Shown piece by piece: positions 12,501-24,500 of a stretch of 31,126 nt of DNA. Source of the DNA: Plakobranchus ocellatus (Eukaryota > Mollusca > Gastropoda > Plakobranchidae); the NCBI GenBank assembly GCA_019648995.1, contig BLXT01001211.1:877210-908335 (forward strand), written 5' to 3'. Position numbers and translations under genes: made by a program. The stretch's first letter is position 1. Every line of letters begins with the position of its first letter. Below the pieces are notes generated by a model. It saw only the letters and a program-made list of their open reading frames with translations, ran no database searches and was not told the origin of the DNA.

Positions 12501-15500
12501 AAATTTTCAAATTTCCCAGACTTTTGATGCCAAATAAAAAATCGTTTACATTTTTAGACAACAGCAACAACCAGGCTTCCTATATGCATAATGTACTTCA
12601 TTAGATGAAGAACTTTTGTGGTAGTCAGAAAGTATGAAAGCAAGAAAACATGGTTATTTTTCTTTTCATTTTCATTATCAAAGTTCTATGAATTTAGAAA
12701 ATAAAAGCAAAATGAAGGCAATAAGAAAAAGAAAAAAAAAACTGTGTTCACTGACGTGCAGTTATTTGTGAAAAGGTCAGAGGGAGATAAAAGAGAAGCA
12801 ACGGAAAAGAAAAAAACATAACACACGGCCTGTGATTTTCATCTCCTTAAAAGAACTTCGAACATCTAACAATTTCAAACCACCCAAGTGGTTAAAGATA
12901 AGAATGAAAGGGCTTTGCTGATGGAAAATATATTCAAAGGCTAAATCATTGGTGCCAAAGTCCACTCAAAATGAGTCCAGATGCTGATCTACATAATTAA
13001 ATTAAATAAAAACCTTGAAATAAAAAGGCAAAATTTTAAATCGACAAGCTAGATACTCTATGATGATCATGATAATTTTTCTTTACTGTGGATCTGTCAA
13101 TTAATCAAATCTGGACCAACACAGAATTCATTTTGTTGCTCATGCTGATGATGTATTTTTTTCAATCAATTTTTCAATTGTGCTGTTTCACCAACCACAA
13201 TTACAAAAATTTGAAAATCACCTTTTTAGGCACTTAAGTATGCATGGCAAAAATCTTTATTCTCTGTAATTTTCACTTTTTAAAAAAAATCTTTTAAGTT
13301 AAAAAAAAAAGTTTTGTAACCTGTAGTGGAACTGTAGCCCTGGTTGTGTGCAGGTGAGCTATGGTCAGCAGGTCTACGAGTGTTTTGACACCATTGGCAT
13401 CCATGATCTCCTTCACATTGCGCTGATGCAAAATCAGGCGGTTTAGGAACAATATGAGGCGGTCACGCTCCAGGCGGTCGGTGCACTAAAAATTTGGAAG
13501 ACAATAAAAGAGAGGACTTTGAGACTGAGATATGAAATAAACCGAGATACTGGATACTGATCAAGGAAAGATTCTATGGTTTGGGTATGTCAGGATAAAT
13601 GATATGAGAACTTGTATTGCAGGACATATCGGTTAAAATGATGGCTACCTATTTTATACTTGTACTGGCAAAAACCAAAGCTGAAAGAAACTTCTCTGTT
13701 GCTTCAGTTTAACACAGAACTATTGCTTGCTACATTCTAAAAGGAAGTTACATGTACACCACAAAATCATAAATTTTGTGAAGGCAAACAGCCGCTGGAA
13801 AATGAGTTTTATTTCAGCATGTAAGCAGCTCTTATGGGTGTCAAATGGAACAAACATTTTCTGGCTTTTTATAGTAACACAAAAGAGTAATGACACAAAA
13901 TGTTAGAAATTGACAAATAAACATGTATGTATCATTTGTGGTAAGCCAGTGCATTTTTTTGGAACACTAGTAGTAGTATTATCATTTATTTTGTTTACTC
14001 AGTAATGTAGCTGAAATGCATTTGTTTCAAATCATTGGGTAAATTGATCCTTACTTATCCTTTCCAGCATCCCCATCATGTATTTAGTGTCATCAAAACC
14101 TCAATCATGGAGTAACTTGATCCTCACTCACTCTTTCCAGCACTCCCACCATGTATCTGGTGTCATTGAAAGCCCCTTAACTCTTACTTACTCTTTCAAA
14201 TATCCCCATCATGTATCTGTCATTGAAAGCCTCTTTATCCTCACTCACCATTTCCAGTATCCCCACCATGTATCTGATGTCACTGAAAAACCAAATCATT
14301 GAAAGCCCCTATCCTCACTCATTCTTTCCAGCATCCCCTGCATGTATTTAGAGTCACTGAAAGCCCCTTGAGCATCACTTACTCTTTCCAGCATCCCCAC
14401 CATATATCTGGTGTCATTGAAAGCCCCAATCTCTTCATGACAGCGGCCATAAACAATAGCCATTGCTTGCAGGCACATGCACTTCATGTTCACTTTTGGC
14501 GTCAGAAGGAATCGGTGGTAAAGGTCATTGAAAAACTCGTATCTAAAAAATACAAAAGAAGCACACAAAATAAAAATGACTAGTTTCTGGTTTAAATATT
14601 ATACCACTACAGCTAAAATAAAGTGTATTCTTTGTGAAAGAGTGCGATGTTACATAAGACAAGTTCAAGGAAAATACATTTTAAATTCTATAAAGATTAA
14701 GAAGTCAAGGCAAGCATATCTCTGAAATTGTTTAAGAGGTGAGATCAGAATAGGTTTTGGTGAAGATACTGTAAGACTTCAGCTAGAATAAACTATATTC
14801 CATGAGACTACTCTTAATGAGTCAGTTGTCACATAAAACATCTTTAAGAAAAATGAATGTTAAATTTCCTTTTTCCTCTTTGAAGTGCTCTTTTCAAAAG
14901 TTAAAATGTCCCACATCTTAGTTCAAAATCAGCATGGCTCTATCCAGTTTTGGCCAATGAAAATTTCACATTGAGAAGTTTTAAGGCTGTTTCAGTGGTT
15001 CAGAATGTGCAAAATACAACTTTCCTACTCAATCAGATTGGTCTAGAGACACACAAAAAATATACAGTTGCCAATCAATTTCTCATACCAAGCCAGGCAA
15101 ACAATCCCTTTCAGTTCTCTTTCAATTAATATTTCAATGTTGCCTTTGTTATTTAGAATCATTTCCATTTCAGCCATTCTTATCATTTCCCAAGAAAAAA
15201 GTGTTTGACTCTTTTTCTTAAAAACCTACGACTTTTTGATGGCACTCGTTTCCTCTGAAGCCTCGTCATCATCTTCCTCCAATAACAGCCGTAGGTAATA
15301 GTCTCCTGTAAAAATATATTGTCATATATGGTTTTCATTCACAAATGAGTCATAACTGTTCAAGCCTTAATATTATTGCACATATGGAATACAAATATTT
15401 AAATGTCTACAATTCCTCCTACATACCAAAAAAAAAAAAAAATGGATCATTTTACAACTGTGTGTGAGAATTTGCTGTATTACTTTACAAGGAAGACCTC

Positions 15501-18500
15501 AAATAACTCGAATCTGTACAAGAGAGCAATATACTTGTGTCCGTTTACTCTGACTTTTGTTTACGACGACTTATGTTCCTTTATGCAGAATTTTGTTTAT
15601 GACTTATGTTTCTTTACCCAGAGTTTCGTTTATGACAACTTATGTTCCTTTATCCAGAGTTTTGTTTATGACAACTTATGTTCCTTTATCCAGAGTTTCG
15701 TTTATGACAACTTATGTTCCTTTATCCAGAGTTTTGTTTATGACAACTTATGTTCCTTTATCCAGAGTTTTGTTTATGACAACTTATGTTCCTTTATCCA
15801 GAGTTTTGTTTATGACGACTGACGTTCCTTTACCTGGAGTTTTGTTTATGACAATTTATGTTCCTTTACCCAGAGTTTTGTTTATGACAACCTATGTTCC
15901 TTTCCCCAAAGTTTTGTTTATGATGTCTTATGTTCCTTTACCAGAGTTTTATTTATACCAACTTACGTTCCTTTACCCGCAGTTTTGTTTATGACATTGA
16001 CAATTTATGTTCCTTTGACCAGAGTTTTGTTCATGACAAGTTATGTTCCTTTCCCCAAAGTTTTGTTTATGACAACTTATGTTCCTTTACCTAGAGTTCT
16101 ATTTATAACAATTTATGTTCCTTTGCCCAGAGTTTTGTCTACCTATGCCAACCTACCTATTTTGATCTCATCTGCCAGGCAGTGGTATGGCACCTCAAAC
16201 TCCGTGTGGTTCCAGCCCACAATGAACGTGGCTCCCAACTCCTTGTCCACGGTGAAGGCTCGCATCTCGTTTTCCAAACTCTCCCTGAGCTCCTCTCTCG
16301 TTTTGTAGTTCCAGATGAGGTTAGGTTTGGCATGATCCTGACAAGGATAAAATAAATTATACGGCAAGGTTACTTTTTTCTCCTCTTTATGTTGGGAGTA
16401 AAAAAAAAGAATCAAGCAAGTCCTTTGCTAAATCTGAGTTCAGGGAACCAGAGTTTACTGGTTTTTCTTGGCAATCAGTATGCTGAGGTAAATTGCGATT
16501 ACTTTCTTAGCTGGACCTTAAGAGACATAGCTGTCTTCTTAGTGCTTGAGTAAAAGGAGATGTAATTTAAATGTAGCTCTCCCCTCTAAAATTGTCAAGC
16601 ATCAAAATGGATGAGACTGTTTGTAATTGGTAGAGTGGTTAATGTACCTGGTTAGAAATATCAAGAAAATTAAAATCCCTTTTTTTTTTAAATATCTACT
16701 GGCGTCTTTGCCAGTTCTGTTCGTGTACTCCTCATAATATACAATACAGGTCAATAAAGATAAGCATGATTTTAAATTACTTTAAAAGTTGAATCAGTAG
16801 GTAACGACTTACAACATAATAGAAACAACATAAATATGATATATCTCAACCTTTTTTTTTGTCTGTGTGTTTTAAAACAAAAAAAAAAAAAATTTCTTCA
16901 AAAATTACTCTGCAAGCAGGAATCAAAAATTATGTAACAAAATCAATTCATCAAGTCTGTTTAGATAAATTGCCTTCAGCTAAGAGAGTTTAAGAACCAC
17001 TTGAAAATGCTTTTATTGATATTTCATATACCTGATTAAATTGATAGTAAAACAAAGGCCAGTTGGCNNNNNNNNNNNNNNNNNNNNNNNNNNNNNNNNN
17101 NNNNNNNNNNNNNNNNNNNNNNNNNNTGTGAGAGAATTAGTGGACAAGAAAATTAGAAATTTATTCACCTTCCTTGATAATCATAATTAAAATAACAGCA
17201 AGCACAAAAACAATAATAATCGTTTTCTCAGCACAATCGGCTTCTCATTTTGCTGTTGCTGTGAGAGAATTAGTGGACAAGAAAATTAGAAATTTATTCA
17301 CCTTCCTTGATAATAATAATTAAAATAACAGCAAGCACAAAAACAATAATAATAGTAATGACACTAGTATTGACTATGTCACCCCTGATGAAGGATGAAT
17401 CACACTGCACAAGTTCAGTTCATTGATCAACAGTATAGCACCACAAAATCAGCTGACTTTGTGTAATAAAAGGAAAAGGTTTTCTATTTATTTTATTTAT
17501 TTCTTGGTCCCTCTTTCAAATAACATAAACAGGGTTGATATAATTTTTTGTCCATTTTTCAGATCGTAATCAGTATCGAAAAAGAAATTCTAATTTATGG
17601 TTGGTGACTTTTTCATCTTTCTAAACCTAGCCTTTATATCAAAATAAAAAATCTCACTTAAAACAATACTTTCAAATTTAGATGGTAAAACAGATGTAAT
17701 CATTTATTTTTTCAACCAATGCAAAGTTACTATCACTACAAAAGCCATAAAATAATAAAATAGTCATCTTGAAAAAAATTGTTTAAAAATTAGTTTGATC
17801 CGTCCAGTCTCAGTCTCAGAATTGTCAGACCACGTATCACCTGTTTGTTGTTGACACCGATTCTCGCTCGCCAGTGCTGTAGCAAGTTGTCGATCTTTCT
17901 CTCAAGCATCAGCAGCTGTTGATTACGCTTGTTCTTGTTGAAGTGATCCTAATAACACAGACAGATTTATGACAAGCAAGTTTGACAAAAAGCATATTAT
18001 GACGTTTTACCAATATAAAATCTTGAAGTTTAGCATTGAACTAACGACATAATAGCCTTAAATTTAAAATAAAAGGCTTACGACATTTTTTTCTTCTGAA
18101 AATTTCAGATGCACAGGAAATTCAGGCTATTATAAAATTAATGACTCTTATCAATTCAACCCAAAATTTCTAGACTGATCTTTATCCCAAGCACCCGACA
18201 GTGCTGTACAGAATTATTGAAGAAATAAATGACAATTAATTTCTTTTTTTAATATTTTTTAATCTCTATGCAAATGCACACAAAATATATGCAGTGTCAG
18301 CACAGAATGACATGTTATGCAGAAAAAAATTGCCATGGAAAACAAAAATAGGTCTTGCGCTCTCTAGTGAACATCAATCATAGAATCTAAGTAGTGTTAA
18401 ATAATGCAAGATTTTTGCTAACCGTTACCATATAAGAATCTGGCGGGAAAATTGATAATTATGCCCACTGTGCATTTATTTTGTACACTTTGTACAATTA

Positions 18501-21500
18501 ATTTCATTTTAAGGTCTTATTGCACCCATTATGTTTGCTGTATTCTTTGACACTGGCCACATATCATTGCCTTTTATTTTACAGACACTAACACAGCCCA
18601 AGAGAAATTTTTTTCCCTACAATCTTTATCTTTCAAAGTTAACCAAATTGTAAGATGAAGTTTTTTTTTAACGTTGTATTTGTTTTTCAAATCAAAACAA
18701 AAAAAAAAGGATACAAACCTGTGCTAGTTTAACATTATCTCGTATATGCAACCTGTCCTTCTCTGTAGAAGGCACTTCATCTGTTGAATCTAGATACAGC
18801 AACATGCCAGACGGCTGCAGAGAAAGAAAAGTTATCTTCAAATACAAACAATATAATTTGTATTTTCAAACAATACCCAATATATAACTTGCCCATACAA
18901 GGAGTGTCATTACAAAATAAAATAAAGGCTAAAAAATTTTGAAAAACATCAGTTATAATGTGCGAAAAATCAACCATTTTGCTTTATAACTTTAGGGCAC
19001 TTCTCTGAAAAGAAAAAAAATTCATTTTGTATGGACCAGTCACATATCATTTCCATTTGAAAAAGAAAGCAAAAACTTTCATTTTGAAGAGTGCACAATA
19101 AACTTTGTACCTCAAACAAAGAAAAAAAAACCCAAAAGCTGAAGTATTGTAGTCACATATAATTTGCATTTGAAAAAGAAACCAAAAAGTTTCATTTTGA
19201 AGAGTAAACAATAAACTTTGTACCTCAAAGAAAAAATAAAAGAATAGCTGAAATATAGTTAAGATGTTTTATACTCTGTATGTCATGCTTAGAAAGACAC
19301 AATGAAGAGAGATACGAAATTGGTTGGAAACATTTGTAAAGTAATTTCTATTGTAGGAACTTAAATTTGATTTATGAGCTGCTGTATGCAATGTACTTGT
19401 TTATGTTTTCATATTTTATGTAAAGAATGTAAAGCAGACATTAAGCTTTTTAGTTTCACAAAAGCATTAGACAAAAAAAAAAAAAGATAGATACACTGTT
19501 TTATCTGGAAACAGCATGTGTTTTGAAAAGGCTTTCCATGAGTGACAAAGTTATACATTTTAAAAATAGGTTATTCCTGCAATAAGCTTTTATATTAAAT
19601 TAGATGCCAGCTTTTCACCCAATCATGCAGATTTTTTTGATTATTTGACAAGCGAGAAAACAGAGGGAACCTATTTTACATGTCTGGCATCAAATTGTTG
19701 TGAAGGACATTTCAGGCGACTGAATTTTCAGCCCATCTTTGGATAAAAGCTGTTGCCGATAATAGGTTTGAAAAGGGGAAGTATTTTCAATCCTTTTTCT
19801 TTGTTTCATATGTTGATATGTCTTGTCACAGAAGCAAACTGTTAAAACTTCGATATTATTTTGCTCTAAACACTAAGGATGTTTTAGGATAATTACATCA
19901 ATGATAAATGTGTCGAATTCAACTTGTCACTCATATTGTGTCATATGCAACATATAAGTTTCAAAAGATTCTTTGAAAGCAAAATGTTTAGCTGAACCCA
20001 GAGCAATAAGTGTATCAATCCTGCAAAATGAGCAGAGTTGTAAATCTTCATGACGGACTTCATAAGAAAATCGCAAACTAAAAGAGTCAAATGATTCATT
20101 TCTCTACCTGTAGATCTTTCTGCAAACACGTCACAGGCTTTCTCTATTCATAAAGCCATGGTGATTTTAAGTTTAACAATTTTACGATATTGATTTGAGT
20201 TTAGTTATGTAGATGCAAGAGTCACATCATTTCTTAAAATTGCCACAAATATACCAAAAAGAGAAGAAAAAAAAATCTCAGAAAAATTGAAAAACTCTTC
20301 TAACTTCTCTTAGGAAACAATTCATGTGTGTGTGTTTGTAAACAGTAATGATTTATTACCAGAATCCTTTTGAGAAGTCCCATGGCAGTAGGGTGGCCTG
20401 TGATCCACAGTCCCACAAGGTGGCGACTTAGTTGTCTGGTGAACACAAAGAAGAATGAATTCAAATATGAAACTAGAAAGTTGTTTTGCAATGCTTACAT
20501 GTGTGAAATGTGAATGCAATATGAAATGATGTGGATGCAATATGAAATGATGTGGATGCAATATGAGATGATGTGGATGCAATATGAAATGATGTGGATG
20601 CAATATAAGATGATGTGAATGCAATATGAGATGATGTTGCTGCGATATGAGACAATTTTGCCCCGACATGAGAAGGTGTTGCTGCTGTATGAGATGTTAT
20701 TCGCAAAAATGCCTCAACTGCCGAAATTGTCCAACAAAACTGTCAATTATTACTAATGTGTTTGTTAAAAATTATTCATCCCTATACTAGGCCCCAAAAA
20801 TAAGATGAACTAAAAAAAAACAAAAAAAAAACACACAACTCTTCACACTACCTGATTATGGAGTAATCTTTACTAAAGAAATAACGATTAATTCAAATCA
20901 CTGTACTTATGAGCTAATGATACGTATATTTAAACAAGTGATGCAGAAAGAATTTAAGTAAAAATATATTTATCTGAGAGCAAAACAGCAAAGAGTCTTC
21001 AGAGAAGACTCTCTATGAGCATGACTCAACCCCTGTAACAATAAGAGTTTTCAGACATATAAATTAAACAACATATAAAGACCTTAGGGCCATTTTTATG
21101 TACATCTAATATCTCTATCATTATTTGATATTAACCCTTAAATTACTAGGCCCTTCTAGAATTCTGCTAGCCAAATTACCAAAGCAAAAAGCATAACTCT
21201 CATTTTTTTTCATAACAGGCTCCACTAAAAAAATTGTATAAATTCAAATATTGGTTTTAAAAAATTCCAAAAATCTCTAGATCTATAGTTTGGAGAAATG
21301 AACAAGCTTTCTTCTCATGTATAACATGTTATGCTTTTATATCAAGAAATTTTGAAAAAAAAATAGTAAAAAATGACCACCCCTGTCAGACTGTGCCTCA
21401 GAGTCTGGGTCCGAACCCACCTCTAGGTCTAGGTTTAGATCTAGTAGAACTATCAAACTGCCGATAGAGCTCTCTTGTGTGAGAAATTATAAAAATGAAT

Positions 21501-24500
21501 ACGCTCTGTTCTGAACAGAAAAAGTGGATGCTAAACGCAAATATTAGCGGGCGATAGCAGGCGATTTGGTTTAGGATCTGTACGGGCGATACCGGGCATT
21601 ATGGTAATTTAAAGGTTAATCTTAAATTAATCTTGCATATATAATTGCTGCTTTTATGATACATACATCATTCGAATAAGTATCATTGTATTGATTACAA
21701 AAGAATATTATGCTAATAATATTTTACATACAAATAACATTTTCGTAATCAGTATCATTATTTTCACTATTAATACTATCCCTTCAACAGACAACAGACA
21801 TCATAACACGTCAGCAGTTTGTATTTACCTGTTGGTCAACATGCGACTATCCACGCTTTGTGTAAACATGGCAGTGTGCAGATGTTTGGGTAAAGCCCCC
21901 TCGGACAGAGCTAGATCTTGCATTTTGGCAGCGATTTCAGCATCTCCCTCCTAGATTTCAGAAAATAATAATGGTGAAGAAAGATTATTGAACATACAAG
22001 ATTAAACCTTAAAGATTATATCATTCTAATAAGAGTTTGAAAACATTTGTTAGGAATTTTGAGGGATGAAAAAAACATGTCTGTAGTTGTTTGTAAACTT
22101 TAAGTAAAAAAAAAAAAAAACAAAAATAGTAGACACTAACCTTTAAAACCTTAATGTGAATTTTCAATCTTTAAAAAAAAATTACAAAACTAGCCATGTC
22201 TTACATCTAATAGTTGGTTTTTTTTTTTTTGTTTTGTTTTTTTTTTATCTGCCTCAACTACACCATTTACACTAAAATATATTTTAAATGTTCAAGCACT
22301 AAAAAATTTTGTAAAGCAGTTAGAAGAGGAAAAAAATTAATTTTCTCAAAAGATTTTTTATGAGACATCAATGCATAAGTACTTACTTTAAGGCTGATGT
22401 TAACGTTATAATATGAAAACTAATACATCTTGGAATTAGTTTATGAAAATCAAATGTCACTATTTAAACCTTTCAAATCATTGATATATCTCAATAAGAT
22501 GTGTGAAGTTTCAAAATCTGTGCAAAGATATGATGACGCTTAAGCCAATACATATATAGCGTGTTTAAGCCCATAAATAACATTGCAAAAACTTTTTTTA
22601 CAAGTTTGGATGAATTTTCTCAAAGCTGGTATTTGCTAAACAAGCCAATAAGTATTGATCACAGAAGATATTTTTATTCACTGTCCTCTTGCTCTCCATT
22701 TACAGGTATTTCCCTCTTTCTAATGATTGATGGTTAATATGCTTGACTTACCTCAATGATGGCTTTCATTACTAGCCCAGCACCCTTCACAATGGCCATG
22801 GATGGATGCTAGAGGATACCAAAACAAATAAGAACGAATGAAGCACAGCAAAAATACTATCGCTGATTCGAGTCTCAGGTGAAATTTGTCTAACAAATTT
22901 TTCATCAAATTTAAGTTTTGATTTCATTCAAAGCCCCAAATTGAACTTTCACTCCACACTTTACAAATTGTCAAAATCTTTATTGAAATTAAAGGAATTC
23001 CTTTCACAAAATAAGAATTCTTGCCATTTCAAATGAAAAGCATTATCTGCCATAGACACAACACTGTGGATGCTGCACAGAGCAATCTATCTGATCTTTA
23101 TGAGAGATAAGTTTGTTTTGCACGCCCTTGAGCCTCATCTGTTTCTAACTTTAAATTGTCATTCTTCTTTTTAGTATGTCAAAAACTATAAGAATGAGTT
23201 TAAAAACTCATGCCTTTGTCATCAATTGAAATAAGAAGCATTTCTTTGTCAAAATACATTTGCGGAAAAAAAAAATTGGATACTTATCTCAAACAGGAAT
23301 AATAGTAAAGCTTATGATAGGTGCCCAGAAAAACAAGAAATAGAATGACGCCTTATTCTTAAAAGCTTCATTGAAACAGGGTACAAAAAAATCTGATTTT
23401 TTAATTTGTCATTATTAGTCCGATTACTATTATTCTTTTCTTTGCAATGTGCCTTTACTTCAGATAATATGCTTCACTTTCATCAATTACAAGAACTCGT
23501 TTTCTGAAAATGGTCTATAATGGTATTAAATTTCTGTCACATAATATTTCAAAAATAACTAAATAAAATTTTTAACTATTTGAGTCATCAACCTGAAAAA
23601 GTTTGAAGACAATTCTTCCATTGGCTGCAACCATCTCTAACAGGGTGTCAAACTGAGTACCATCTGTGGTTTCACTATATGGGGCACAAAGGGCAAAGGT
23701 CAAAAAGTCCAACATGGCTGCAATCACCATGGCGCCAGTGTTGTGCACCTGCTCAGCAGAGAAACAAAATGTTTTCAACCCATACATAAACAAAGGGGGA
23801 TAAAGTTTGACAGAATTTTATTGAAGAATTATACTTCTCCCTCATACTTAAAAGTTTATACATTTAATAAATAAATGGCATATCATGATTTAAAAAAAAA
23901 ATAGTGCAAACAGTACTTTTTTTTATACACTGGTGACAATTAGAAGCAGCTTCTCTCTTTGTGTATGTTTGGGAGAATGAATGAGAGCTGACATCCACAA
24001 AATTTTAAAGAAATTAACAATCAAATCATTGGAGGGCTTTGACCAACTTATCATGGTTAGGTTTTAGGATAAAAATATACACAAAAAAATAAATGAATGG
24101 ATTGAGAGGGAAATGTGTAAAGATTTTTTTTCTTTTGTAATAAAGGTTTTTTTACCACATGTTCATTAAACATCTCCAGTAGAGCCTCCAAGAATTTCCG
24201 AGAGGACATGAGGGAAGTTTTGTTGAGTTGCTCTTGCCTCAAATCATAGTTATCATGCATAGGCTGTGGATGAATAAGATGGAGATGAAATCCAGTCCAC
24301 ATTTTCTCTTTATTTTTAATCGTGTTTACTTCTTCATGACTTCCGAATCAGAACTCTTTGAGTTAAACAGAAAAAGCCTGTCTTATATATACAACCCAAA
24401 TCTGATAAGAGCAAAGAAAGAAACATAAGCCCTCACCACAAAAAGTGCTCCTACTCTGAATTGCGCAACATCAGAACTTTTTCTCTCATAATAATAATTG

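Larger units (their letters stand above)
18815..20359 (-). other. DNAJC13: Intron between exons 12 and 13
   Basis: It contains a 113-bp-offset duplication (19038-19229) and a possible foldback at 19598-19696. Otherwise nothing is recognised. Confidence 0.75.
20436..21828 (-). other. DNAJC13: Intron between exons 11 and 12
   Basis: It contains the 21-bp minisatellite (20508-20700) and a piggyBac-like element (21135-21615). The rest is AT-rich intron. Confidence 0.8.

Noticed and set aside
15403..15994. Two long plus-strand ORFs (139 and 145 codons) with 12-residue repeats
   Set aside because: They are produced by a stop-free 36-bp minisatellite in a DNAJC13 intron. Two frames are open at once, with no start context or homology.
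17068..17258. Frameshift or disabling mutation in exon 15
   Set aside because: The break coincides with Ns and a duplicated intron flank, and the flanking coding pieces are intact and in frame, so assembly error is more likely.
20322..20706. Minus-strand His/Ser-rich repeat ORFs
   Set aside because: Generated by the 21-bp minisatellite. The real coding part here is only exon 12.
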